In this document: positions 18,965-30,797 of the stretch, one piece after another | How positions within the stretch are numbered: position 1 is the stretch's first letter | Layout: every line of letters starts with the position of its first letter | Assembly: GCF_947507565.1 (NCBI RefSeq) | Contig: NC_089189.1 | Span: 434,001-498,000 of the forward strand | Direction of reading: 5' to 3' | DNA from: Oscarella lobularis | Taxonomy: Eukaryota > Porifera > Homoscleromorpha > Homosclerophorida > Oscarellidae | Length of the DNA stretch: 64,000 nucleotides | The notes under the pieces: model-generated | Database searches by the model: none | Told to the model about the DNA's origin: nothing | What the model saw: the letters and a program-made list of their open reading frames with translations, nothing else | Made by a program: the position numbers and the translations under genes

Positions 18965-19429
18965 TAGACTGGCGGCGGGCAATGAACGTTATCGACGTTG
19001 TGTGTTTTCTTTCGTTTCAGTTGTCTTTTGTTCGTGCAATTTTATATATGAATTTTCCCCACTCGTTCGACTCACTATTGGCTAGCTCTGTTCTAATAAT
19101 TTGGGAGATATCTAGGTTCTAACTCGTCGTGTGTTCCTGAATAATTCTCTCGTAAGGATTTTTAAATTACGATGCCCGTGGCCGTGTGTATGGGGGAGAT
19201 CGAGGGCTTTGAGGGCGTCTGTGCATCGTCTATCAACTAAACGCTCACCTTTTGGACGCGTCTTTTTCACATTCTTTCCTCCGGCAAGACACTCCGCCAT
19301 CGCGTCGGCCCTGTTTCTAAACGCCCGTATCGTACAATATGATTTGACGTCACGTGCTATGCTATGTTGCATAGACGCTTACAGTGATTGGCTCGGATCG
19401 AAGTGACATCATTCCTCGTCCGTTTAACC
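18965..19429. other. Spacer with duplicated upstream block
   Basis: Repeats the GFR-alpha gene 5' flank (GTGTTC...AATAATTCTCTCGTAAGGATT, then AACTAAACGCTCACCTTTTGG). No kinase fragment remains in this copy. Presumed promoter of gene D. Confidence 0.5.
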
Positions 19430-20422
19430 ATGACGCCTCTTGTTCTTGTTCTCGCCTTCGCCGCGGTTCTTTTCTCTCCCGCTCAATCAGACGATGCCAT
19501 ACAAGACAAGGCGTGCAATCAGCAGTACCACCCGGATTGTGCCAAAGCCTACCTCAGCGGATCCCCGGCCGACTGCACGTCCCAATGCAATGCGTCTCTC
19601 TCCGACGACATTGTAAGTCAACCGGTGTGCTCTACTGGTCAACGAAACCTCATCAAAGCTTGCTTCGGTAAGAACGAACGAAGAGGCTATTCGAAATTCT
19701 CATGCGCTAACCGCAAGGGCGGGTGACGCGACGGGGGGAGGCGCTGGGCGTGGGTGTAGCACGAATCTCGCACCGGACGGTTGGGTTCGATTCCCAACGG
19801 TGTCGAAATTTTTCTTTCTTTTACAGTAGAACGCGACCAATTAATCCGCGTGGGAGTTGGGGCTAGAGGGATTGGGGGTCGCGTGCATTAATTAGTAGTA
19901 TACAACAACGACCCTCTCTAAATTTAGCATAAGAATAGGGAGGGTCATTGGAAACGCCACTATTTAATTAATGAAGACAACTTTTTAGGTAAATCTGTTC
20001 AGGCTACATCTTGCGGGCACTTTGGCGCCGACTGCAATGGCAACAGCGCATGTGCTGCGGCCTCGCTAGGTTATCTCGCAAATTGTGGCCACGTTCTTGC
20101 CAGCGGAAGACCAGCCGACTGCACAAACGCTTGTCGACTGAGCTATAATGCTCTGCTGGCTATAGAGCCCGGATTTCGATCGTGCTCGTGCGATGGGGAA
20201 CCGTTGTGCGAAACAGCACGGAAAAATATCCAAGCAGGATGTGAGTAGAATCGATAGGGGAACTTATGAAGTCTTATGAAAAAAATTATACTCGCAGGTT
20301 TTACTGAGGAAGACGGGTCCACTGCAATGTGTGGAGTCGAGAGAATGACCGCCATTGCGACGATCATTGTCACCTTCCTCTTCGCCTACTGGCTCGGCAG
20401 TAGACGACGCCCTGCTAATTGA
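19430..20422 (+). CDS. GFR-alpha/GAS1-like protein D, two domains, read-through tail
   Basis: Exons 19430-19667, 19989-20240 and 20298-20422 give about 204 residues. The first domain is degenerate: the first two cysteines are lost (DDAIQDKACNQQYHPDCAK) and the C-x-C pair is missing; the second (type b) is complete. Where A has TAG after the hydrophobic end, D has TGG and reads on through WLGSRRRPAN to TGA. The product therefore ends in a hydrophobic helix followed by a short basic tail, which looks like a transmembrane anchor rather than a GPI signal. The AATAAA used by the paralogues is also mutated. Whether it is expressed is unknown. Confidence 0.65.
19733..19805 (+). other. tRNA-like 3' half (T arm) in an intron of gene D
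   Basis: TTGGG TTCGATT CCCAA at 19781-19797 is a perfect 5-bp/7-nt T arm containing a B-box (GGTTCGATTCC), followed by CGGTGTC as a would-be acceptor strand. The 5' half pairs poorly (about five of seven) and I find no proper D arm, so it is not a working tRNA by eye. It lies in an intron about 100-170 bases longer than its counterparts and may be a tRNA-derived insertion. Confidence 0.3.
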
Positions 20423-20500
20423 ATAGACTGGCGGTGGGCAATGAACGTTATCACAAAGTTGTGTTGTTTGAAATAAAAGAGAGTTAGCCTCGACGAATTT

Positions 20501-20585
20501 TCTTGAAAGTAGCCTCGCGTTGCCAGGCCCTTTTGATAAACCGTGACCGGGGGAAAAAGGGTCACGCGAGGCTACTTTGAAAGTG
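20501..20585. repeat. Inverted repeat with ~16-bp arms
   Basis: GAAAGTAGCCTCGCGT near 20506 pairs with ACGCGAGGCTACTTTGA near 20563, separated by about 40 bases. The same AAAGTAGCCTCGCGTTG sequence occurs singly at 14217 and 17453 in the duplicated flanks. Confidence 0.6.
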
Positions 20586-20653
20586 TAGGACTGACTGTAT
20601 GTACTAGTGGGGTGTCTGACCAGAGAGCCCTTATGGTGTTAATTACCTGTCCA

Positions 20654-21050
20654 TGACGTCGTTTTCATTCGCCGTTCTCGCCTTCGCTCTTTTCTCCTCC
20701 GCGTTGCTGACTGCTTCGGCGAACGCTGTGGCGAAGCCATCGTAGATGCCTGCGAGAGAGAAAGTCATCGAAACTGGATCGATGGCTAACTGCACAGCCT
20801 CTCGTATTGATACCTTGATATGGACTTGGATATGCGTCCCGACGATCAGTGCATGAAAACCAAGAGGAGTTTAGAAATGCTTGGGTAAAGTTAACTGCTA
20901 AATATTATAGCTCAATGCTATGATTTTGCTTTGTAGCTAACGGTGGAGCCAAGAGACTGAAGAGAGCGACTTCGATTGCAGCCGTTCAACGTTCGCTCAA
21001 TGTTTTCGTTTTTTGTTTGTCTTTAGTTGAAATAAAGGAGGGACCCACTC
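20654..21050 (+). pseudogene. Relic E of a GFR-alpha/GAS1-like gene
   Basis: Starts like the family (ATGACGTC, signal peptide MTSFSFAVLAFALFSSALLT) but meets a stop after about 30 codons. Scattered remains of a domain follow (ANCTAS; in another frame DDQCMKTKRS), then a decayed version of the last intron and of the A-E-R-V tail exon. Gene order and remnants match the paralogues; no intact product. Confidence 0.65.
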
Positions 21051-21133
21051 CGAATCCGGGTTCGAACGATTAGTTACACAACGCCTTTGTATCTCTAGAG
21101 AATCGGCACTTACCCACATCAGTCGAACGCGTC

Positions 21134-22971
21134 ATGACGCCGTCGCTTTCCTTCGCTGTTCTCGCCTTCGCCGCCGCGGCGCTCGTTCTTTTCTCCCCCG
21201 CAATCGCCGCTCCGGCGAACTGCTCCTACGCGGCAATCAAATGCATGCAAAACAACGCGTGCAATCAAAGTTTTCATCAGTACAACGCGGCGTGTGCAAG
21301 CGCTTACGCTAGCGGACTCTCGTCCAACTGCACGTCCCAATGCAATACGTCTCTCGCCGAAGCCATTCGACTCGAACCGGCTCTCAGCGATTGCGAGTGC
21401 ACCGACTACGCCTGCTCGATCGGACAACGAAACCTCGTCAAAGCCTGCTACGGTAAGCCTCCTTTTCTAAAACGCTACCTGTACGGGTCGAAATTTCTTC
21501 GCGGCGAAAAGGGGCCACACCCTGTGCAAAAATGCGCCTTCTCACGCCTCTAAGGCAGAGAAAGCCCAAACAAAAGGTCGTGTGTCGGCATGCGATACCC
21601 GGAAGGGGGGAGGAGACTGACGCAGAACTTCCGTCTATACCCCACAACTAATTTTATCTTTTAGATATCACTGTTCCGGCGAAATTTTGCGCTGATTTCT
21701 CAGCCGACTGCCTTGGCGATAGCGCGTGTGCTACGGTCTTGCAAAACTATCTATCGAATTGCGGTGCCGTTCTCGGCAGCGGAAAACAAGCCGATTGCTC
21801 GGACGCTTGTCGCACAAGCTTGAACGCTCTTCTAACGACACAACCGGCGTTTCGAACGTGCCCGTGCGGCGGAGACCCCATGTGCGATGGGCCACAGAAA
21901 AATATCCAAGCAGGATGTGAGTACTGTAATCGATAGGAAACTTAATTTAAAAAATAATCATATATCGCAGGTTTTACGTGCGACGTCATCGGACAGTACT
22001 GCTACGATGACCTGACGTGTCGCCCGTTGGTAACGAATTATACGACAGACTGCGGGACTCTTCTCTCGGGAGCGACAATGACCTGTTCGAAAGATTGTCT
22101 CGACAGTACCAATGCATTGGTCGCTGCGGAGCCCACTCTAAGCACATGCCAGTGCGCTATGGGCAACTCTAACTGCACTATTGAACAGACTCGACTGGCC
22201 TCGTGTTACGGTAAGTCCTTAGAAAAAACCCCCGACTCTCTTAGACTATTTGCTCTATCTATGACAGCGACGCCGGGATCGTGCGCGCACGCGTCGGCGG
22301 TGTGTCGAACCGATGTCACGTGCAATGCCGCTCTTCAAACGTACCTGACCGAATGTGAAAAACTTTTCGATTCGGGTGCCGCCGCTGACTGCACGACGAA
22401 ATGCCGGGATAGTTTGAACAACTTGCTCACGGTTGATCCCAGCTTTATCAACTGCTCCTGCGCTGGGGATGCGGAGTGCATAATGGATCAGACGAATCTG
22501 GAAAAGGGTTGCTATGGTGAGGCGATCGGTTTATTATTATTAATTCAATATGTACTTTTTTATTTCAAGAGGGCAATCGTTTGTGTTCGAAACTTTACGC
22601 TGACTGCAGCGATAAACCGTGTGGGGATCAAATTGATGCCTACTTGAACGCCTGCAGCAAACTCATTGCAAGTGGAGCTAAAGCGGACTGCACGCCCGAT
22701 TGCCTTAGCAAATTGACAGTGGCAACGCAATCGATATCGGGCCTAAGTACGTGCGTTTGCCCTACGGCCGACAAAGCATGCATGATGAGTCAGCAGAATT
22801 TCAAAGATGCTGAATGCTACTATCATGGTAAAGGGCATCGAGTATAACGCTATAAATTATCTTTTGCTTTCTATTTCAGCAACTGAAGGGCCCACTCCAA
22901 CTGATGGAACCGAGAGAGCGTCTGTTTTCGCTCTTACTTGGATCGTCGCCGTGTTCTTTCTTGCCTACTAG
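21134..22971 (+). CDS. GFR-alpha/GAS1-like protein F, five domains, GPI-type tail
   Basis: Six exons, all phase 1: 21134-21452, 21665-21916, 21971-22210, 22268-22516, 22570-22827, 22880-22971, giving about 469 residues. Signal peptide, then domains a-b-c-d-e with complete ten-cysteine patterns, a short Thr/Pro linker and hydrophobic end (FALTWIVAVFFLAY). This is the cleanest five-domain member. Exon 3 is 240 bases and uninterrupted, which shows the state from which gene B lost a base. Exons 3-5 are nearly identical to those of A and B, pointing to recent duplication or gene conversion, while exon 1 and exon 2 have drifted more. Confidence 0.85.
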
Positions 22972-23202
22972 CGTGGGCTGGAGTCTGAGGCAGTGAACTT
23001 GACGTTAGATGTTTTTTATCTGTTGTCGTTGTCTTGCTGGATGTGGATGTCGAGTGATGAGAAGAATTGATGTGCACCTAAGTACCTACCGTTGCATTGT
23101 GACGTAACAAACGACCGATCCTCGTCTCCGTGGAAACCGCGGAAAGCCCCTGATGCATACACGTCATTTCGATTAAATAAATTAATCAAGGGGCACGTCT
23201 TT
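22972..23202. other. Convergent 3' flank
   Basis: Tail-to-tail spacer between gene F (+) and RAB3GAP2 (-). I see no gene. Confidence 0.6.
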
Positions 23203-26200
23203 TTAGAGGGTGTCTCGAATACGAGCGGCGGTCGAGTGCTCAGACGACGAATCGGGAAGCAGAAAAGCGGCGGAATCCGCCAGAGCCTTCAGCGCATCGA
23301 AATCGTCCTCGCTCTCGATCATAACAGCCTAGAAACGTTTCCCCCCGCTAAAGTATCAATATCCAAACGTCGCCTAATACTCACGTCAAACGAGCGTACG
23401 AATTGAAGCACCCCGGGCGGAAATTGGACGATGAGCTCGAGCGAACGCGCCTTATTCGTCTCGTTTCTCATCGCCCCGGCTAAACGTCGACCGAGAACGG
23501 GCAGCAAAGCGCGACCCAACGCAATGCGATCGCGAACGGCGAACTGAACCTAGGGAAAAACCGACGTCAACGCTCGGGATCTTGATCGCAGGTAGGGGAC
23601 CCCGTACTTCGCGCGCGTGCGCGTCGCGACGTCGCGTGTACAACTCGACGACGTGATGACGTCGCGCGACGTCCGGATCGACGCGAAATGCGTCGGCGGC
23701 GAGCTCGACGGCGACGTCCGGCCACGCGTTGCCGACGGCGGGAAAATCGCACGAGGCGACGACAATTAGGGAGAGAAACTATACGTAGGGAAAAACGCAC
23801 GTGCCGCCACGTGACGTCATAATTTTTTTCTAACTTTTTCTATTTCGTTGAGACGGTTAGTCCCTGGGTCGGCGAGATCGACGTCAGGCGAGTCGCTCGT
23901 TAGATCCGTAAAAAACATTTCGCTTATCTAAGTACACGTAAGAGATATACGGGCGATTTCTATACGTAAGCCACATACACGTATAGGGAGGTAAAGACAC
24001 AGCCTGATACTAAGAGGGGACTTCGAAAAAACCTTTCTTTACAAAAGCTCTTAAATTTCACTGACATACTCAAATTCAAAATTTTAAATTTTCATTATTT
24101 ACAGGGACGATTCATAAGTAAAGGAAGGTAAAGATACTAAGGCATAAGAGGAGGAACCTCGAAAAACATTCTCTGGCCTACTTAAACTCAATATTTTAAA
24201 TTATTAATTATTTACCGGACCGGGGCGATTTATCGTCTACATTTCTTTACCTTGGGATCGAATAGAGTCGACGGGCGAACGGACTTGAGTTGCAGTGCGA
24301 CAATCGCGTGAAGAACGGTGACGAGATGATAGTGAATAGAGACTCGATTCGCGTTGCACGGCTTCCCGCCAGCCGCCAAAACTTTCCTCCACAATCCCTC
24401 ATCCTCAATAGAACTACAAAAAATTCAATTTCCCGAAATTTCAACTAACTCTATACTACATACGAATCGGGATGCCAAAGCGATTCGCCTCTAAAAATAG
24501 GAGTCGGGATATCGCCTTCGTTTTCGATCATGTCTAGTGACGAGTTCTATTAAATAAATATAAAAAAAACTTGTTTATTTATCAGCTATTCGTGTCTACT
24601 GACTCTGAGATCTAGTAGGACAGACTGGACGACTTTGAGAACGGACGGCAAGGCGTCGGAGCTCAATTTAACGAACTTAAAATCGAGATAAAGGCCGGTG
24701 TTCAAGCGGAACCGTGCCTTGTCTACGTATACCTTTCTACTCAGACGATCTTTGGGCGATTTTCCTACCTAGAAAACAAGGAATATTCTAAAGAGAACCA
24801 CGCTAGAAACTATTCTATTCGCACTTTCTCAATAAGAGCTAAAAGCTCGGAAACTATTTTTAAAAATATTTCGTTCCACAAAACGACGGACAATCCTACG
24901 GGAAAATTTTTAATTCAAACACTAATTCAATGTCTTGAGATCACCTATTCTTAATAGCAACGACTCAAAAGCCGTCAAATGACCCAGAGCGACGTCGAGA
25001 AGCTCAGTATCCTTCCCAAACAATTAAATAAATACCTCCAATCGGAATTCCTTACGTCAGAATTCATCTTCCACGCGTTGACGGCCTCCCAAGCGGCGTA
25101 CACGTGCAGCGAATCGCCTCGCAAAGTATACGGAAATCGTCCTCGCAGAGAATCCAACTCGAAACGGAATCGTCGCTCGTCTGACGTCAGCCGATCGGGG
25201 GCCAACTCCGGTTCGTCTTCCGCCGTCGTCGTCGACGTTTCGGCGTCGACGACTCGCGCGTCGAAACGTCGCGCGACGAGACGACGAGCGACGAGACGCG
25301 CGAAAACGTCGGCGACGTTCGCGTTTAGGAGACGAGCGACGGAGAGCGTGTCTTCGCCGCTCGGTCGCCCGATTAGACACGCGAGAGCGACGAGATCCTC
25401 GAGACGGCGTACGAGAACGTCCCAGAGTTCGATATCGATGGACAGGGCCTCCCAATCGTCTTCATCCTCGATTAAAACGCGATAGAGTCGACGGGGGAAG
25501 TCGTGGACGGGTTCGTTTTACTTCGGTTTGGTCGGATTTCGCTACGTTCGCGCACGATAGAGAAACGAGGAGACTTTCGTATAGACGCGACGAGGATTGG
25601 ATTTTGTCGTGCCAGGGACGCCACCACGACGTCGAGGACGACAAACTGTCTTCCCCAGGGATCATTTTTTCTAAAGCAGAGGCCTCAATTAGTCTAAAAA
25701 TGAGGACCGTCATTACAAAGTAAGGTACTGTTATTACAAATACAAAAATTGGAACTGTTATTTATTACAAATACAAAAACGCTGGAAAATTTCAAACGAT
25801 GGAAAATTTCGAACGCTTGAAAATTTCAAACGATGGAAAGTTTCGAACGCTGGAAAATTTCGAACGCTTGGAAATTTCGAACGCTGGAAAATTTCGAACG
25901 CTGGGAAATTTCGAACGCTGGAAAATTCCCAACGCTGGAAAATTCCCAACGCTGTCTAAACCTGAAAAGCTTATTATTTCTAAAGCAGAGGCCTCTTCTC
26001 TAAACCTGAGGCCTCTTTATTTCTAAACTTGAGGGCTCATTATTCGTACAGCTGAGGCGAACGCGAATCGATTTTTTACCTTGATATGACGATAATCGTT
26101 TGATGAGTTCAACTAATCGTTCGAGGGACTCGGCGTCGTCGTGATCGAAGAGTCGACCCGATAGCGACGCGCAAATAAGAAGATTCTAGTCGAAAAATCC

Positions 26201-29200
26201 CTAAAATCGCCTATAGATCGTTCAATTTACCATAGAATCGTCGGCGCTTATGTGACACTCCTCCAACGCTGAGAGAAGATCGTCAAGGGAAACGGAGCCC
26301 TCAAGAGCAGGCTAGAACCGACGTACAAAGCAAAAAAATAGCCAAAATCACGTTACAGTACCTTAAACAGAAACAACCCTACAAAAAATCGTTATTTAAA
26401 TATTAAAATTATTTAATTAAATACCTAAAATCGCCTTATTGGCTTTGCTCGAAACGAGGCCACGAAATCCGAGCTCCTCCTCCCCTTCATCGCTTATTTC
26501 GAAATATTTTAAAAAGTCGACAAGGCCCACGATCGAGTCGGCGCTCGTCGCGACGAATTGCCGTAGCTCCAGCTCGGCGTACGTCGAAAGGAGAGCGCAG
26601 ATTTCGACGGCACGGTGCGACGTCAAACCGAACGCGAGCACGTAAAACTACGAATCAAAATCAATGAATCTACGAGCCCTAGTTCGTCTCGCGAGACGCT
26701 CGCCTCGCTTAAATCTTCGTCCGATCGTTCGGACGACTTCGCGAGCGACGAAGACGCCGACACCTTTACGTAGAGACCTATTAATCCCATTCTAAACTCG
26801 CAGACGGTGCTGAGAGCGGAAAAGCCGTCGTCTCGTTCTCCGGAAAACGTTTTTCCTTGGAGATAATGTCGAAATGATCTTTTATTCGATTTTGAGGCTC
26901 CTACCTGCTGCTAGACTGAGTGCGCCGTCTCGAACGCTCATAAAAGCGCTGAGAAGATCCGTTGACGCCAACGACGACGTTTCTAGACTAGCTACAGCCT
27001 AGGAGAGCCTATCCTCGCAAAGAACACGCCTCCCAACTATTCAACAACACCTTTTTTAAGCATTCAAGCGATATGATTTCTCTCGCAAGCTGACACAGCA
27101 AAGACACGTCAGCTAAGGACATAATAAACAGGGGAACCTCTATTTGTTTCGTTTCCATTGCCTTTAGCGAGTGCCTGTTTGAATTGATTCAGTGTGTGCT
27201 TATCCGCCAATAGAGCGCGATCACTTCCACTACGAATACGAGTCTTTATAGATGAGAAAACGAAGCGCTAGTCGCTCGATTACCTCATTGTGCAATAGAA
27301 GGGAATTCTAAACGCGTTTAGGCTACCATCAGGCTGAAGCAAGACGCACTGGCACGGATATAAACCCTTTTGCACGCCAACTACGCCTTGGCCCTGATAC
27401 AGTAACCTAGAGGGGGACAATGAGGAGTTTTTCTAGGCGAGAAAGAAAGGCTACCGGCATTTTTTCCCCACGTTAAAAGCGGCCACTCTTTCGGCTCTAT
27501 TTACAGGCCAGACCTTCGGGGGGAAGAGCGCTCTTTCGAGGGAGAAACTGCGACGCGCGTTTCTACCTCAACAATGCCTCGTCTCGGCGCGTAGATCACA
27601 ACAAACGTCGCCAATCGACCGACGTGGGATCGCGGATCGTCGGAATCCTCGCGCGACGTACAAAAGCCGCACTGCGCTTCGCGATAACCTCGATAAAAAA
27701 TCCTCCAGGGACTTTTTTCGAAGGCTACGGGTCTCCCTTACCTTTCCAGATTCTTACCAATGTGAATTGATTGACGTCGAGTAACATTACGCGACCGAAT
27801 TCGTCGACGGTTAGAGCGAGCGTCCAGCAGGGCGACAGATGAATTGTCGTCACGGTGCGTCGCGGATCCGAGAGTCCGACGGCGAGCGGAATCGGCGTCG
27901 AAGGAGTCGTCCTATTGGCTTTCTCCTCGACGGATTTGGACGACTTTGGGTCGGCGGACGCGGAGGAGGAAGAGCCCCAAAGCCAGCCGGTAACACTAGC
28001 CAAAAATACAGAAGTTTACGTAAGATTGGGCAATTTAACGTATTTTAAGGTGTTTTCTATAGTGAAAAGAAGAACGTTCAAACCCCTTGAACTCCTTGGA
28101 CGTTCGAACAGAAGAATTGTCTAAGTATTGTTATTTTTCGAGAAGATAGAGTCATTTTAAAAACGTATTTCAAAGGTGTTCTCTATAGAAAAAAGTATTG
28201 TTTACAAATCGCAATTTACTGCACGTTTTAAAGCGTTCTCTATCGTAGTAAAACTCCTAAAGGACGGGGGGCAATTTTAACTAGAGAAACCCACTTGTAA
28301 AGACGCAAGAAATCGTACAATTTCTACTCCATCTTACGTCGATATAGGCAGTCGCGACATGACGACCGATTTCAATTTACTAGCAACGGCGACGGCGACG
28401 TCAGCCAACTGAGGTTCCCCCAAATCCTTCACACAAAATAAAAAACCCTCAAACAAACCCAACCTAAAAAACCAATACCCCTTACATGCGACGCCTTATA
28501 GAGACCAATCATGGGATTAACTCCGACGGCAATGAAGCGATGCGACGCCGCCGGCGTCGAACGAACCGTCGTGTTATAACCGCCGAGCGTCGACGCGTCT
28601 TTGAGGTAGTCGTAGAGAGAGTCGGTTGCCATGCCGCAGCTGTCGATGTCGTTCACTTTGTCGTGTTTTTCCAAGTCCCATTTCTTGTATGTAAGTCGGA
28701 GATAGTCGGCGACGTCTGGACTCGCGTGGGTAGCTAGGATAAAAAGGAACTTGACTTTTTAACAGTGATGCGTGATCCTAGGTACCCCTGTGATCCCAGA
28801 TGCTCCTATACTCCCAGATGCCCCTGTGATCACAGATCCCTTGTGATCACAGATCCCTTGTGATCACAAATCCCTTGTGATCATAAATCCCTTGTGATCA
28901 CAGATCCCCTTGTGATCACAAATCCCTTGTGATCACAAATCCCTTGTGATCACAGATCCCCTTGCGATCACAAATACCCTGTGATCACAAATACCCTGTG
29001 ATCACAAATACCCTGTGATCACAGATCCCCTGTGATCACAGATCCCTTGTGATCACAGATCCCTTGTGATCACAAATACCCTGTGATCACAAATACAGGG
29101 TCCTGCCGAGAATTTTTTCAGTGTGGGAAGAAGGTCTGGAAAATTGTCCAAGACACTTTTATGAATCGTCTAAGGCAAAATTGTCTTGGACCATTTTCAA

Positions 29201-30739
29201 AACTGTCTTGGACCATATTTAAAACCATTTTAAAAATTGTCTTGAACGTTTGAACGGGAAGAAGGCAAAGGCATAGGGAGAAGGCAAAGGCATACGGAGA
29301 AGGCAAAGGCATAGGAAGAAGGCAAAGGCATAGGGAAAAGGCAAAAGGCAAAGGCAAAAGGCAAAAGGCAAAGGGAAAAGGCAAAAGGCAAAGGGAAAAG
29401 GCAAAAGGCATAGGGAAAAGGCAAAAGGCAAAGGCAAAAGGCAAAAGGCATAGGGAAAAGGCAAAAGGCATAGGGAGAAGGCAAAAGGCATAGGGAGAAG
29501 ACAAAAGGCATAGGAGAAGGCAAAAGGCATAGGGACAAGGCAAAAGGCATAGGGACAAGGCAAAAGGCATAGGGAGAAGGCAAAGGGCATAGGAGAAGGC
29601 AAAGGGCATAGGAGAAGGCAAAGGCATAGGGAGAAGGCAAAAGGCATAGGGAGAAGGCAAACGGCATAACGTTTTAGTAGTGTATGGGTCGGCGATAGGC
29701 GAGTGAGGGTCGGGGCCGACCCATGCCGACCCACGTGGGCAGAACCCTGCAAATACCCTGTGATCACAGATCTCTTGTGATCACAAATCCCGTTGTGATC
29801 ACAGATCCCCTTGTGATCACAAATACCCTGTGATCACAAATACTCCTGTGATCACAGAACCCCTGTGAAAATACCCCTGTGATCGCAGAACCCCTCTTAC
29901 TAAATATCTTTTTTACCCGAAACTCAGTAGGTAAGAGGGATAATGCGAGCCCACGGAGAATGCGAGAGTTTGCGGTAGATAACCCTAGCAACGACGCATG
30001 CGCGTTTGAAAGTCTGCCCTGCCGATTTTCTTACCCTGACTTGTCTGCCGCTTGCACACATGAAGCATCTGCACCAAATGCAATCCTTCTACGCTAACCA
30101 AAGCCGAACGATACAATATAAGCAAAGATTCGCTCTAAACAAAATTCCAATAATAAATACTATTCAATTAATAAGAATAAGTCATTTCGCCTCACGTCGG
30201 ATCCTCCCTTCGCTTGGCTCATTCCCGTGTGACCCCTACCCTTCAATTTGACGACGACGCCTTCGTGCATCGTTTGGCTGAGCAGGAGTCGCCCGTTCTC
30301 GTCGTAAAATCGCACGGAACCGTCTCGAAAACCAATCGCAACGCAAGTCCACGTTTTCGGTCGATTTTTCGACGTTTTGTCGTCGAGAACGGCCAATTCC
30401 AGCGTTTCGATGCACGTCGCTTCATAATCTGACGTGTGGATCGATTGCTCGCGTTTATTTTCGTTTTTTTTCGCTTACCGATTTCTTCTGTCCACGTTTT
30501 CGTCTCGTTCTCGCCGATTTTCGTTAGCGAGAGTCGATTTTTTATGTCGAACGATGCCAGTAGAGATCCTTTCGGCGAGATCGAGGCGAGATGAGACGGA
30601 GGAAAGGCGATTTCGCGCTAAAAGTAAGCTGTGATCCCGAAAGAGGCCTCACTTGTCCACTTACTTCCTGATTCGCTTCGCGTTGCGTCGAAACGTCGAT
30701 GACGCATCGAGGAACAATTTCTACAGCACTCCTATCCAT
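23203..30739 (-). CDS. RAB3GAP2: Rab3 GTPase-activating protein, non-catalytic subunit
   Basis: Regulatory subunit of the heterodimer that, with RAB3GAP1, acts on RAB3 and as a RAB18 exchange factor in membrane traffic. Many exons on the minus strand follow the family order. Start ATG 30737-30739 (MDRSAVEIVPRCVIDV), then FPPSHLASISPKGSLLASFD, DDKTS...WTCVAIGFRDGSVRFYDENG (30243-30430), LLILYRSALVSVEGLHLVQM (about 30040-30140), KKWDLEKHDKVNDID (28430-28730), GLSDPRR and LDVNQFTLVRIWKG (27740-28000), FVVIYAPRRGIVEV (27600), VAAFNVGKKCR (27460). C-terminal parts are recognisable at 25000-25480 (FELDSLRGRFPYTLRG) and 23320-23530 (LGRRLAGAMRNE). The stop is at 23203-23205 after RIRDTL. Exon limits in 23.8-27.3 kb are not fully resolved. 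The 28.7-30.0 kb intron carries three satellite arrays. Confidence 0.85.
25775..25955. repeat. Minisatellite in a RAB3GAP2 intron
   Basis: About eleven copies of a 16-17-bp unit, GCTGGAAAATTTCGAAC with variants (GATGG, CTTGG, TTCCCAAC). Confidence 0.8.
28790..29098. repeat. Satellite built on the palindrome TGTGATCACA
   Basis: About 17 copies of an 18-bp unit of the form TGTGATCACAGATCCCT / TGTGATCACAAATACCC. The core TGTGATCACA is a perfect 10-bp palindrome in nearly every copy. It lies in a RAB3GAP2 intron. Confidence 0.9.
29255..29665. repeat. Purine-rich satellite GGCAAAAGGCATAGGGAGAA
   Basis: Over 400 bases of almost pure purine on the + strand, with units of about 18-20 bp (GGCAAAAGGCATAGGGAAAA and variants). 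All three minus frames are open across it, which is a property of the repeat and not a gene. Confidence 0.9.
29750..29893. repeat. Second TGTGATCACA array
   Basis: About seven further copies of the unit seen at 28.8-29.1 kb, decaying toward the right edge (GTGATCGCAG). The purine-rich array and a GGGTCGG...CCGACCC segment lie between the two arrays. Confidence 0.85.
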
Positions 30740-30797
30740 GAATTAGGGAAAAAAAGAAGATCACGTGAAGTTGATTCAAGCGTGTCCCGGACGTGAA
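30740..30797. promoter_or_regulatory. Short bidirectional promoter interval
   Basis: Only 58 bases separate the RAB3GAP2 ATG (-) from the ATG of the next gene (+). No TATA box is visible; TCACGTGA sits at 30761-30768. Either the two transcripts share a core promoter or their leaders overlap. Confidence 0.5.

Noticed and set aside
25057..25455. Arg/Ser-rich frames on both strands
   Set aside because: The third minus frame carries recognisable RAB3GAP2 sequence; the basic frames are shadows caused by TCG/CGA-rich codons.
28800..29090. Bacterial CRP-type operator (TGTGA...TCACA)
   Set aside because: The resemblance comes from a palindromic satellite in animal DNA and has no regulatory meaning there.
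29118..29767. Three overlapping long minus-strand frames rich in PFAFSLCLLP-type repeats
   Set aside because: They are translations of the purine-rich satellite in all three frames, inside a RAB3GAP2 intron; no start context, no domain.
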